In this document: positions 40,480 to 51,419 of the stretch, piece by piece
Layout: every line of letters starts with the position of its first letter
Numbering within the stretch: the stretch's first letter is position 1
Assembly: GCA_036362985.1 (NCBI GenBank)
Contig: JAYGXS010000002.1
Span: 85,087,432 to 85,151,431, forward strand
Direction of reading: 5' to 3'
Source: Ligula intestinalis
Taxonomy: Eukaryota; Platyhelminthes; Cestoda; Diphyllobothriidea; Diphyllobothriidae
DNA length: 64,000 nt
Translations under genes and position numbers: made by a program
Notes under the pieces: generated by a model
What the model saw: the letters and a program-made list of their open reading frames with translations, nothing else
What the model was told of the DNA's origin: nothing
The model's database searches: none

Positions 40480-42840
40480 GAGCCGCTTAAGGAGATCTTC
40501 ACACTTGATATCCAGATCAGTTTCCCTAATTAACTGGAACATTGCAATAAGCTTACCTTTATCTTACCTTTAATAGAGGGCAAGAAATTCAAGGCAGTCA
40601 AGCACTTCTCGTTTGATTCCTGATACAGCCTTAGTAGCACCTAGTTGCACACCTTCAAGAATCCCTGTCGCCAAGTCTGTGCCGCATATTTCAGACGCGG
40701 CCACACGAATGCTCTGTATACTTTTCCGAAGAGATCTGCATGTAAGCGGACAAATTTTCTTTGTATGACGCTCAGCATCAACATTGCTCTCGCTGCGGCC
40801 TCGGAACTCGGTATTTTGACAATTAGGTCATCTTTAATAAGTTCATCAATGTCTCCTTGAACACTCAGGGTTTCAAGTGGATAGTGTTCCCATACATCTT
40901 GTCGTTAGAAGGCATTTTTGTGGCCTCTTTTTGATAAAATGTGCATTACTGCACACTTTTGGGATTAAACTTCATGCATCAACTCTTGTTCCAAGAGAGC
41001 AGCTGGTCTATGTCCTCTCGCTGTATCTCGAATTCCCTTTTGTCCTTTATCCTGTGGCGGTCTAAGAAGTGGTTGTACTCGGAACACTACAATCATCAGG
41101 TCGAATCCCAGATTGGAGGTTAAAGTTGAGAGTCACCAGAATGAGGGGTTTATTGTATACAGAACTCCTAATTGCAGTCTCATGTGGCAGTGGCCACTGG
41201 CGAAGACAGGGCTAATCCTGACTGCGTCCAGTCAGGCCTGAGAGAGTCAACTGACTGTTGTGTGGGGTGATGACAGTTGCTTTTACATGACTGTGAAGCG
41301 ATTTCAAGTGTTCTATCATTGGTGTGTTGCAATTGCCCAAGCGGATATCGCCAGTAGAGGTTTCTGCTGCATCGGCCGAGGGGTGTCTTATTCAAGTGGT
41401 CCTAAGTGGGCGCGCTTATTAGTCTGAGGTCAACTTTAGGGTCTGTTGGCACGCCGAAGAACAGGGGACGCTGACACAGCTGTTATCAGTTAGCCAGAAT
41501 CAGCAGCAAAATCAAGCCTCGGGGAGCCGGGGCAGCAGTGAAGGAAAGCATTGGAATAGTTGTTTGTGACGACACGACTTTGGGACAGTGGGCCTTGGAC
41601 AACGAAGGGGGAGACAGACAATGTGGCTGTCCGCCACAATCCATCTGCACAGTCTGAGATCATCTGCAAAGTGTAGGATGTCAGATTTAACTTCTCGCAC
41701 CATATCATTTATGTAGATGATTAATAGGAGTGGCCTAAGAACTGATCATTTTGGAATTCCACTTTTAATTGGTGCTCACTCGAAACAGTAGCCACCTGCA
41801 GTAAGTTTTTGACTACGATCACGCAGGAATTCTTTCATCTAGTTCAGGAGATTTCCTGTTATCCCAAAGTCGTATATCATTCGGATGAGGCGCTGATGTG
41901 GAACGCGAACAAACGCCTCGGTGGACTCGAAGTATACAGTCTCTATTGCATATCCTTCATCTAGAGCCTTTGTCCGATGTTCAAGCGTTGTGATAAGGTT
42001 TGTAAGACAAGACTGCTTCACACAGAAACCATGCTGCCTGGGCTGATTTCTTAGAATAAAATCATTTTTAAAATTATCCTTCTCTTCAGCTTACAACAAA
42101 TGCATGTCAAACTGACCGGCTGGTAGTTTGTGGGATAGAGTCGTGATCCTCCCTTTTGGATGGATACGTCATTTGCCAACTTCCATGTTTCAGGACGTCT
42201 ACCAGCTTCGAGCGATTTTCAAAAAACTGGACAATAGTTGCGCTTATCCTTAAGATAGTTGACGTAGAAGTAGACCTGGAATCTCATGCGGTCCGACTGA
42301 ATCAGCCGGATCCAAATTCTTTAACTCTACCAATGCTACCTGCAGTGTAAATAATACAGTGTATGCAATCAAATTGTCGAAGACATGCGACAGAGACTAG
42401 ATCTGAATGGGTGGTTCCGTGTTATTTTAGAACATTTTGGAAATAATTTCGGCTTTTCGAGGCTCATCTTTCATAGTTTCGTTGTTTTTTGTCTTTTAAG
42501 GCTGTGAGGTACTCATGGTTCTTTGTAGTACTTCTGATATAGGTGTATAATGCTTTGGGCTTTTGTGACGCCTCTTCTAGGAGCCGTAATCAAAAAGAGG
42601 CTCGTGCTTCTCTGATGATTCTTTTGCATACATTACATTTTGTCTAAATTCTTGGAATTTTTCTTGGTTCTCCGTTTTAAGAAATAATTTCCACAGCTTG
42701 CACTTTTTTTCTGATTTCCTTTTTTTTGCCACTTATGTCCGGCAATTTTATCGGTTTCTGGTCGCAGGTTTCGATAAAATAGTTTGACCATCGATTTCGA
42801 TGATGACAACCATATGCGCAAAGAGGAGGAATGACGAGTG
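40480..42840 (-). mobile_element. CR1-like LINE, decayed and interrupted
   Basis: Minus strand from 42840: linker (LWKLFLKT.N-like, PKALYTYIRSTTKN), RT motifs (QSCLTNLITTLEHRTKALDEG, VYFESTEAF.RVPHQRLI, GITGNLLN) and HFADDLRLC at about 41650. After a gap the thumb follows (DIDQLLSWNKS.CMKFNPK, about 41000; FRRGHTNAL opposite strand). The break at 41066-41640 is a composite plus-strand insertion. Many stops. Confidence 0.7.
41066..41640 (+). mobile_element. Composite insertion: tRNA-like head plus Jockey-like 5' UTR
   Basis: 41070-41160 has a tRNA-like head (GGTCGAATCC box at 41099-41108) related to 19928-20045. 41160-41640 matches the 5' UTR of the Jockey-like LINE (reverse complement of 24898-25390). 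No ORF, RT or 3' end follows. It splits the RT of the host LINE. The tRNA-like head is also at the very 5' end of the LINE at 25.4 kb, so it may be part of that element's UTR. Confidence 0.6.
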
Positions 42841-42869
42841 TAGTCGGCTCTAACGAACGTAGCCGCGCA

Positions 42870-43465
42870 GCCATCTACCATACTCTAAATCCTCACTGTG
42901 CTTAAACCAGCGACAAGAGAGAATCGAGATTACCGAGAAGGAATTAGGCGTAAGCCATTTTCTCCAAGGTAGGCCAGAAACATCGCCTAAATTAGATTTA
43001 ATTGACATAAGCGTTATGCGCTGGTACTATTGTACTACCTAACAGCACTCACATTTAGCCGGTATCCAGAAAGACTCATAGCGATTGACTCAGATATTGC
43101 TACTACTGCTACTACTATTGATACTACTGTCTTCTAGCAGTGCAGCTGAGTGATAGTACTGATAGTACTATTACTGACGCGAATAATTATTCAGAAAATG
43201 GCGCTGAGTAAAGTCATCACTGGGCTCGTGTTCCCTCGAGCTAAAACATCAGTGAAAATCTGGATTTATGCTAATCCGGGTAAACAGCTGTCTGAGGCTC
43301 TGGGTATATCAATGCCTGACCTAGTTTACACCTTCCTGCCTATATAAAAAAACTGTCTTATTGTAGATTACCAGGGCTAGGATACTGTTGCGAAACGTAA
43401 TATGCCAACTCCAGGAGTGCTAATTCTAGTAATCATACTTGCTAAGGCCAGTAAATTGTATACTA
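42870..43465 (+). repeat. Dispersed repeat family A, copy 4 (complete-looking)
   Basis: Reference copy for the family. Starts near 'tactctaaatcctcact', includes 'gctactactgctactactattgatactac' triplets and ends near 'agtaaattgtatactatatactg'. Three other copies occur in this window. Confidence 0.7.
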
Positions 43466-43504
43466 TATACTGTGCGAGATTTCATACGATGATGAGTGAA
43501 ATTA

Positions 43505-43770
43505 GCCCCCTTTGTCCCTTTACCTTATTTTCCAAAGCAGTTTTTCTTCTACACTCATTTTTTGAAAATGGTGACCCGTAGAACGCTGCCTCCATCCTTG
43601 GCGTAGGATTTTTTCACTGCTTATTTCTTAGTTCACAATTAATTTCAAAACATCGTAAGCTACCGCTCTAAAAGGAAAATTTGTGCATTATATCTGCGCA
43701 ACTTGTCACAATTTTACATCAGTACTAATTTGATTTAGATAGCGTCTTTCTGGCGTTATCAAATATATAT
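43505..43770 (+). mobile_element. LINE 3' UTR fragment (plus)
   Basis: Aligns with 33170-33475: 'agcagtttttcttctacactcattttttgaaaatgg.gacccgt', 'ttttttcactgc', 'caaatatatattccaaat'. Coding sequence absent. Confidence 0.6.
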
Positions 43771-44079
43771 TCCAAATATCTGGATGGTCTGTATGGCAGC
43801 GGTCTTGTGTTGTGAACTGCCGAACACTCAAGATGAAACCCTCTGGTCATGGTCAGCAAGAGTACTCCATGCCAAGAAATTGGCAATTTTATGGGAGCGC
43901 AAGGTGCGCTCGCTTCGGCCATTAGCCTCTTTTGACCCTATTCATGTATATTCCCCATTAGTATTTCAATTTTATACAAACAGCATGAAATATAGTCGTG
44001 TGCAGGGCTTGCGGAAGTATTTTACATCAAGTGTGCAGCGAAGCGATAAATATAGATAGAAACCATGAAGTCATATTTA
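43770..44079. other. No recognisable feature
   Basis: About 300 bp between two LINE fragments; a 91-codon frame crosses it without motifs. Confidence 0.35.
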
Positions 44080-44760
44080 TGGCCAGTAGGCAACAGTCTT
44101 GCAGAGAGGGTCATCGGTGATCAACAAGTTAGCAATTAAATTGCCTTTTGGACACGTTTACCGTATCCGATGTCACCATGGTGCCTGGAGTTGAGTTCCA
44201 CGGCCGAATCATCCGCTAACTAAAAGAAAACTTTCGATGATCTATGCGCGTGCATTCGCGTTTGAACTTGTATGGGTGACAGCGCAGGTGATTCATGCTT
44301 GTATGCTCAAAGAATTCTTTGAATTTTGGCGTTAAATAATGTCAGTGTGTAATTCGGAGTGTCCATAGCAGGTTGCAACTCATTTGTCTATAGGTTAAGG
44401 TGGAAAAAAGAAGTTTGATCAGTTTTTCTGGACATAACAGAGTTCTGAGACCGCCTACCGGTTTGGTCGCCCCTCATTGCACCTGTTCGATGGATCGCTG
44501 TCTTCCTTTATCTAGGGCAGGTATGCTGACATTTCGGACTAAAAAACTCATTTTATATTAATCGCAGATAGAGCACTGTGCAAACAAGGTTTTCCAACAA
44601 ACCTACAAAGGATCTGCGCGAACAGTTCGGGAGAAAAGAAAACGCAAACAAGCTTGATCCAGTGCATGACGCCCATCGCCTTTTAGACGTCCCTTTTAGA
44701 GTGTTCTGTGTGTTAGGACGGCTAATGAACAGAATTAGCGAGCAGTAAGCTTGCAAGCGA
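44080..44760 (-). mobile_element. CR1-like LINE C-terminal fragment
   Basis: Minus-strand translation in changing frames gives KAMGVMHWIKLV.VFFSPELF (thumb), GATKPVGGLRTL.CPEKLIKL and a HLRCHPYKFKRE....PWNSTP block, matching the C-terminal region of the LINEs at 53.0-53.4 and 55.5-56.1 kb. Strongly decayed. Confidence 0.6.
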
Positions 44761-44878
44761 TAGCCCAATCACGGCAGGCTATCGATCAGTCTACATGAGG
44801 CGAATACAGGCTTGCAGTCAATCAATGAATCGATAATTTGAATTTCAAGCTACAGTCGGTCACTGAGTCACCATCCAA

Positions 44879-45079
44879 TGTTACCGGCGCCTATGTCAGG
44901 AGAGAAGCTGACTGGCCCGATGGGCATCGTGTTACACGCAATTTGGTGTCCTAAATATGTTGTATCTCATACAATAAAAGACTTATGCTAGTGTAAACTT
45001 CGTGTCATGTTCTCCATTTGGGAACACGCCTAAGGCGTTATTAAGCGGTGATATCTCAGCCTGGGCTATCGTTAAAACA
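44879..45079 (+). repeat. Putative 5' LTR of a CsRn1-like Gypsy element
   Basis: Begins TGTTACC and ends TTAAAACA (TG..CA with TGTT/AACA termini), contains AATAAA at 44973-44978, and is followed three bases later by a tRNA-Trp type primer-binding site. No second LTR is in the window, so the boundaries are inferred from termini and PBS only. Confidence 0.55.
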
Positions 45080-45082
45080 AAT

Positions 45083-45096
45083 TGGTGACGTAGATT
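45083..45096 (+). promoter_or_regulatory. Primer-binding site, tRNA-Trp type
   Basis: TGGTGACG begins the match to the usual TGGTGACCCCGACG complement of the tRNA-Trp 3' end; the rest has drifted. tRNA-Trp priming is the trait of the CsRn1 group of flatworm Gypsy elements. Confidence 0.55.
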
Positions 45097-45139
45097 CCGA
45101 ACTCACTATGTCCATCGCCGCGGAAAACTGCAGTCTATC

Positions 45140-45736
45140 TTGCAACAGCAACAAGCTCAGTTTGAGGCAGCTCATCTGAAGACGATAGAGTCGATGATGC
45201 AAAATTTTAGCTTGCATTATTTCGGTCCAGATTCTTATGCAAAACAATCCACATCAGCGGACGCCACTGCTGTTTCTATCACAAAGTTCCTTTGTGACCC
45301 CAACTCCAGCGTTACGTTCGACGCTGGGTTCAAACGTTGGGAAGACATATTCCGCATGGAATTTGCCAGGGCCGATGGTGCGCGATAGGTGCGTCTGCTT
45401 TTGCACAAACTGGGCACCAGAGAACATGAGTGGTACGCGGATATCATTCTGTCGAAAATCCCTCGTGGATTCACTTTTGATGAGACCGCCAACCGCCTAT
45501 CAGAGATCTTCAACGAGAAGTCATCCCTGTTCGGCATCCGTCAACAGTGCCTCAAGCTGATCAAGAAGGAGCCCGAGGATTTTCTTACGCTCGCCAGTAC
45601 AGTCAACCGTGTGTGCGAAAGTTTTAAGTTCCGAGAGATGACAGACGACCAATTCAAGTGCCTCATTTTTGTGAGCGTCCTCCAGTTACCTCGTTATGCT
45701 TTTATCCGGACACGTCTGCTTCCCAAGATTGAATAG
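45140..45736 (+). pseudogene. Gypsy gag
   Basis: Two consecutive open segments in the same frame are separated by one TAG at 45386. The second carries the retrotransposon Gag core (YADIILSKIPRGFTFDETAN, FGIRQQCLKLIKKE, TVNRVCESFKFREM). CCHC knuckles are not visible. Confidence 0.8.
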
Positions 45737-45759
45737 GACCCAGGCTCTACACTGCAGGA

Positions 45760-46112
45760 ATATGAGAAGTTCCAAACGCCCCTCATCTTACTCTGGCCTA
45801 AAGTTCCACTCCATTCTAGCCACCTTCAAGACTGATTTTCAGGCATGGAGAAAATATCTTACTATCGGTGGCAGACTTGTAAGCCTCCATCTGGACATGG
45901 CATTAAAAATCGGCCTGATCTCCAAACAGGCTTGGCAGATGATTGAGTGGCCTCCAATGATCACCTCGGATAAAAAGGCTATTAATGTTTCAGGCGGATT
46001 CCTCCGGCTCACGGGTGAGCTCGAATGGGACGTTTTCTTTGATGGCACTGAATTCAAAGGCACATGTTACCTAGCCAACCATCCGAAGCTTGACTCAATT
46101 GACCTTGACTAG
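45760..46112 (+). pseudogene. Gypsy protease/linker region
   Basis: In the pol frame: DFQAWRKYL.., ISKQAWQMIEWPP, GGFLRLTGELEWDVFFDGTEFKG and YLANHPKLDSIDLD, then a TAG where CsRn1-type elements have Trp, followed by IEKFGLLELPLN. Intact aspartic-protease DTG/DSG was not found. Confidence 0.65.
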
Positions 46113-46329
46113 ATCGAGAAATTCGGTCTCTTAGAACTGCCACTTAACCGCATTTGCAATGGTGTGCAGTCAACTTGGCCCAGTCCCACCAAATCTAACC
46201 AGCTGGCAACTAATATGGCGTCGACCCTACAGGCGAAACTTATTCAAGTTTTTTAAGACGGTCGTGGTTGCTGCAGCAAGATTAAGGTCACATTTTAACT
46301 TCAACCTAATTTAAAACCTGTTTTTAGGT

Positions 46330-47057
46330 CAAAAAGATCAGTTCCTTACGCTGCACTTATAGTGGTGGACCAAGAACTGGATCGTCTTCACCGAGACGGC
46401 GTTTTTAAGCCAGTCAATTATTCATCATGGGCCGCACAAATCGTGGCTGTCATAAAAGCCTCAGCTTAAGTCCGAACCTGTGCTGATTTTTCCACTGGTC
46501 GCACTGCTACTTTGGACACACATAAGTATCCGTTGCCCGTGTTGGAAGATCTTTTTGCTAAGCTGAATGGCGGAACTTGTTTTGCTATGCTTAATCTATC
46601 CGATACATACCTCCAAATTGAGGTGGACGACGGTTCCCGGGAGCTTCTCACCATAAACACCCATCGTGTTCTGTTCCAATATACCCGCCTGCCATTCGGC
46701 ATTAAGACTGCTCCCGCAATCTTCGAGCAAACATTGGACACCAAAGGAGTCGCTGCTTGTCTGGATGATATCATTGTCACGGGTTCAAATCCAGATGAAC
46801 TTTCGCATAGTACTCAGCCGAATTCAAGACTATGGTGTCCGTCTACGTCTGGAGAAGTGAAAATTTTCATGCCTTATGTAAAATATCTCAGGTTCATAAT
46901 CGACCAAGACGGCCGTCGCCCAGATTTAGACAACATCAAAGCTATCAAACAGAGGCCACCACCAAAGTATGCAAGTCTTTGGCGCTTTCTTGGGTTTCAT
47001 GAGTCGCTACAGCTCGTTCCTCCTGGAAATTTATCACCTTCGTTATCCGATGAATGA
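46330..47057 (+). pseudogene. Gypsy reverse transcriptase
   Basis: RT motifs: ELDRLHRDGVFKPVNYSSWA, VRTCADFSTG, YPLPVLEDLFAKLNGG, DTYLQIEVDD, RLPFGIKTAPAIFEQ and CLDDIIVTG, then a tether leading towards RNase H. The active site has Cys for the first Tyr of Y-L-D-D and a stop precedes VRTCADF, so it is inactive. Confidence 0.85.
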
Positions 47058-47149
47058 ACTGCGCAAGAAAGATGCGAAGTATTCCTGATCGCGAGAGCAT
47101 CAACAAGCTTTGGAAGAAGTGACAACAAAGTTGAGTCCTGACTTGCTGC

Positions 47150-47960
47150 TCACGCACTTCAATCATGATGTGAAGATTGTCGTGGCTGCGGATGCCTCCA
47201 ACTATGGAATTAGTGCCGTGTTTTCACACTTTTTCCTGACAACACAGAAAAGGCTATCTGTAATTCAGTAAGATCACTAACGTCTGCTGAATGCAACTAT
47301 GAAAAGATAAAAAAGGAAGCCTTGGTTATCATTTTCGGCGTGAAGAAGTTTCATAAGATGCTTAATGGGCTTCAGTTCACACTTCTCACGGACCATAAGC
47401 CTCTTCTTGCAAATTTTATCTCGTAAAAAGGTATTCCTGGGTACTCGGCAAATTGCCTTCAGCGCTGGGCAACCATGCTGTTGGGCTACGACTTCGACAT
47501 CCGGTACCAGTGTACAACAAACATCAGTCAGGCAGACGCAGTCTCGCGCTTACTCAACTCATGGATTAAGAAGCCTGAGGACAGTCATTATGTCCGTCTC
47601 CGTTGGGTCCGAGGTCAACAGTCTACTTATGGATTCCATTTGTGCATTCCCTGTCACGTTTGAGGAAGTCCGCAAGGCAACCCAGAAGGATCCACTGTTA
47701 TGACAAGTTATCAAGTACCACCGCAATCAGTGGCCCGCGAAAACCTCTGGAGAATTGCAGCAGTTCCACCAACGACAAAAATTCTCCGTCCACCGTAAAC
47801 AATCGAATTCAGTTCTACGATCGTGCCATTGTTCCACAAGAGCTACAAGCCAGGGTCTTGAGACAGTTTCACAACGAACATCCCGGCATCAACCTCATGA
47901 AGGCCCTCGCACGCAGTTATGTATACTGGCCTCACATGGACCAACTTGACGTGATTTTTT
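47150..47960 (+). pseudogene. Gypsy RNase H and integrase zinc finger
   Basis: VVAADASNYGISAVFS is the RNase H catalytic start; RWATMLLGYDFDIRY and QADAVSRL are its end. Then DRAIVPQELQARVLRQFHNEHPGINLMKALARSYVYW is the H-H part of the integrase zinc-binding module. It breaks off before the Cys pair. Confidence 0.8.
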
Positions 47961-48307
47961 TATTTTATCGTAACACATCGAAGAAAGAATCAAAGTGGAA
48001 TTTGTTTCTCAACTCATCCAACTGAATTCGCAGCCTACAACTAAAACAAGTGAAAGCAGCCTGAAAAAACTAACAGTGACAAGGACATCAAAAATTCTTG
48101 AAGATCAGCAGTTATTCTGGACCGAGGAGATCTACAAACGGTTGTGTCGTACCTGAATATCCTGCATACTGTTTATACATATTTTAAAGTGCTTTTAAGC
48201 AATAAGGCGTATTGTTTACTTAGTGTGCTTCAAATATTTGTGATACTTCACACGCCGTCGGAAGATTTTGGTTATTTTGAATATCGCAGCAGTGAAGTAA
48301 TCAAAAT

Positions 48308-49386
48308 ATGATATCAAAATTGAAATGCTTTGTAAGCATTGAGCCACTCGCCCACGCTGAAATATCTGACATAAATTTACGTGATGGAATACGAACTAGG
48401 AATGATGTGCCCGACTGCTATTCTAGATATTCCATTAAAACGCCTCCCACCAAAAGGAGTAGAAGTCTAGTACGTCTAAGGGATGCCCATCACGATGAGG
48501 AAGCCTGCATACCATACGGTACACTTCTTCATAAATTTTTGAATCTCGATAAAGAGATTCATACTCCGAAATCGGAAATGGAGCAGGCAATGGGAATGCT
48601 CCAAATAGCCCTCCAGGTCCCAAAAACACTAAATAAACTTAAGAAGGAAAAGAAGAGTGTCTCTAAACAGTCTAAAGGGGGGCAGATACCAGAGGAAAAG
48701 TTTACCTCTGGCAATTTTTCTTGCTCTACGGAGTCCGAAAGTGTTAAAAGGGGGTCAGTACGCAGACAGTACATCACATTCAAGCATGAGTTCCACTACT
48801 CCTTGCTCTGAGGAAAGCTGTTCTTATATCACTAACAAGCTTCCTTTTAGCACAATTATCGAGGAAACACCTCGCAATTGCACTAGTGGGGAACTAAAAA
48901 AATTGCCCATAAACCGAAAGCGCAATATAGTGATAAAAGGTGTTCCTGAGTCCACAGCAAACATTCCAAAGGAAGGTTGGACACATGATATGAATCTTAT
49001 TAATGAGTATGTCTGCAGCGTCCTGCCGGATGGGGAGATCATTCGTGTGCAGACAACTTTCCAGCTTGGCAGAGCAGAACCAAGTCGTGATTTAACTTAT
49101 CCCCAGACCCCTTATAGTAGTCTTGAAGAACGACGCTCGGGCAGCACTCCTACTAAAACGAAGAATGGCCTTGAGAAACTCGCACAGAACAATATTTTTT
49201 CACCCGAACTATGACCCCAGAGAAAGAATTAAACTACTGGAACTGAGGAAAGATATAAAGGAGAGGACGGACAGAGGGGATATTGGACTGAGAAACAAGG
49301 ACGGGATCATAATTCAGATGAAAAAACCATATTGGTGGGGAACACCCGTCACAATGAAGGCAGGGTCTCGCCAACGCAACCAGTAA
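48308..49386 (+). pseudogene. LINE ORF1 (RRM-like), frameshifted
   Basis: Three overlapping plus-strand frames. The first holds a Lys-rich, coiled-coil-like N-part (LNKLKKEKKSVSKQ), the second the RNIVIKGVPES domain and the third a basic end (FFHPNYDPRERIKLLELRKD). At least two frameshifts. Such proteins bind element RNA. Confidence 0.65.
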
Positions 49387-49394
49387 TAAAGGTG

Positions 49395-49976
49395 ACCGAG
49401 GCAAGATTGAGTGAAGCCAAGAACATGACGATGATGAACAAAAATGTACTTCATCTATTCAACAAATTGGATGAACTCAGATTGGCCATGAACCACTTGC
49501 AACCTGGCCTGATAGTGTTAACTGAAACATGGTTAAATGAGCAGATAGCAGATGAAAAAGTCAGACTGGAAGGATTTCAGCTTATCCGCATGGACATAAA
49601 CGGACGTAGAGGTGGGGGAATCGCAATGTTCATACAAGATGGTCTCGACTACGTCCCAGATAGTTTATTATCACCCAGGAACAATTGCGAAATAATTAGT
49701 TGTAAACTGAGAGTAACAAACCAACCTGACCTCCATACTGCTCTGGTATACAGACCTCCAGGACAAAGGATGGACGCTGACGATGTACTCATCAACGAGG
49801 TTCAACAAATCTGCCGTAGCAAAAAGTTCCTCATACTTGGAGCTTCTAACTCTCCAGAAACTGATTGTAAAGTGATGCACAGCTCGCGATCAGAGAACTC
49901 ACTCAAACAGAAACTACTCCATTTGGTAAATGACGAATTTCTTACCCAGCATGTCACACTGGACACGCGGTTCTGA
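49395..49976 (+). pseudogene. LINE APE endonuclease, catalytic site changed
   Basis: Recognisable: LIVLTETWLNEQ (catalytic Glu), MDINGRRGGGIAMF, ALVYRPPGQ and FLILGASNSPETDC. The last should read G-D-F-N, so the catalytic Asp is replaced. It ends at TGA at 49974; the SDH motif lies 90 bp further in another frame. Confidence 0.8.
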
Positions 49977-50149
49977 AGTGGCCAACAGTCTAGCTGTCTG
50001 GGTCTTGTCATTAATAGAGATGAAAATAGTATCCTTGGATTGAATACTCAGACTCCTTTTGGCCGAAGTGATCATTGTGTTCTACTCTGGGAGTACAGCC
50101 ATTTCTCGGCACCCATGTCTGTGTATACCGAGGAGCCACCTTTTAAGGA

Positions 50150-51200
50150 TGATGTACAGCAGTATATTGACCCAGCGGCGCATACAATTAGCACGGTATG
50201 GTTCGCCACAGACAGAGTATTAAAAGCCCTGGGACAAGTTCAGCCCACCAAATCACCTGGTCCGGATGGCTTGTCAGAGAAACTTCTGAATGAGCTCGCA
50301 AAACAACTGGCCTCCCAACTTTTCAAGATCTTTGAAGGTTAGATGGAGAAGGGGTCTCTGCCTACTGACTGGAAGCTGGCCAAAATAACCCCTTTTTATA
50401 AAGGAGGGGAGAGAACATCACCTAATAGCTTTAGACTAGTTAGTCTCACAAGAATTTGTTGCAAACTAATGGAGAAACTAATAAAAATGGACCTAATGAA
50501 ACATAATGAAGAGAACAACTTGCTTAGCGCAGCGCAACACGGATTCCGAAGTGGCCACTTTTTTCTCACAAACCTGCTAACATCCATGGAAATCTGGACG
50601 AATTCTTTGGAAATAGGTTCGTCGGCCGATACGATCTTCATCGACTTCAGTGAGGCATTCGACAAGGTTCCACACAGACGACTTATATCAAAGCTGCATC
50701 AAATGGGTGTGACCGGAAATCTTCTCAAATGGTTAACCGACTTTCTAGCAGACAGACACCAAAACAGAAGGGAAAACAACTTTCAGTGGGGTTCCGCAGG
50801 GAGGCGTGCTAGGTCTCATTCTATTTCTGGTATTTGTGAATGACTGCCTTGACTGCCTCACCCTTGCAGACGAGCTAAAGATTTGGAGGTCAATCGAAAG
50901 GTCTGAGGATGATCTTGCAAAATGACTTGGATCGCTTGAAAAAGTGGCGTGCAATGTGGCTATTGCAGATCAATTTCAACAAACGCCAAGTCATCCGCTT
51001 ACGGTCTAGTCGAAGAAAGATGATATCATTTGAGTACGATTTCTCGATTGGAGGTCACCAGCTCAGGCAAGTGAACGAACAACGGGATCTAGGTGTATGC
51101 ATGACGCCCAACCTCAAACCCTCAATTCACTGTGCCAAAACCTCTAAGAAGTCTATGGGTATCCTAAGAGCAATCAGAAGGTCCTTCCCTATTTTGATTC
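50150..51200 (+). pseudogene. LINE reverse transcriptase, active site lost
   Basis: TKSPGPDGLSEKLL, FRLVSLTRICCKLMEKLI, SAAQHGFRSGHFFLTNLL, TIFIDFSEAFDKVPHRRLISKL and TGNLLKWLTDFL are in order. Motif 5 reads LADELKI in place of A-D-D. Frame breaks at about 50340 and 50800. Confidence 0.85.
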
Positions 51201-51419
51201 AGAGCTTTTTGGGCGAGTCTTCAGAACATTTGTTCGGCCGATGTAAACGTGTGGTTAGGAAACTAACGCACTATCGGAGTGAAGCGATCGCTAATCCTCA
51301 AACAGTAACCAAGACCAAAATCAACAGTACGAGAAGGCAGAATAAGACAAGTGTGACGCTTTGTAAGATATTAAGGAAAATGGGTACAACCTGAATAACG
51401 TATCCTCGGGGATAAATAT

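Larger units (their letters stand above)
45110..47965 (+). mobile_element. Ty3/Gypsy (CsRn1-like) retrotransposon, 3'-truncated
   Basis: Gag (45140-45736), protease/linker, RT, RNase H and the integrase zinc-binding domain follow in the standard Gypsy order on the plus strand. The integrase catalytic core and the 3' LTR are missing; sequence identity is lost at about 47960. Multiple stops and frameshifts. It neighbours a LINE 5' region, which may have replaced the 3' half. Confidence 0.85.
47965..51395 (+). mobile_element. CR1-like LINE with ORF1, endonuclease and RT (dead)
   Basis: ORF1 pieces (48308-49386) include RNIVIKGVPESTANIP, the start of the RRM-like domain of CR1-group ORF1 proteins. 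The endonuclease (49395-49976, then FGRSDHCVL at 50060) and RT (50200-51200) follow. Catalytic motifs are lost in both domains. The C-terminus after about 51210 is unrelated sequence. The first 340 bp (from 47965) are provisionally its 5' UTR. Confidence 0.8.
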
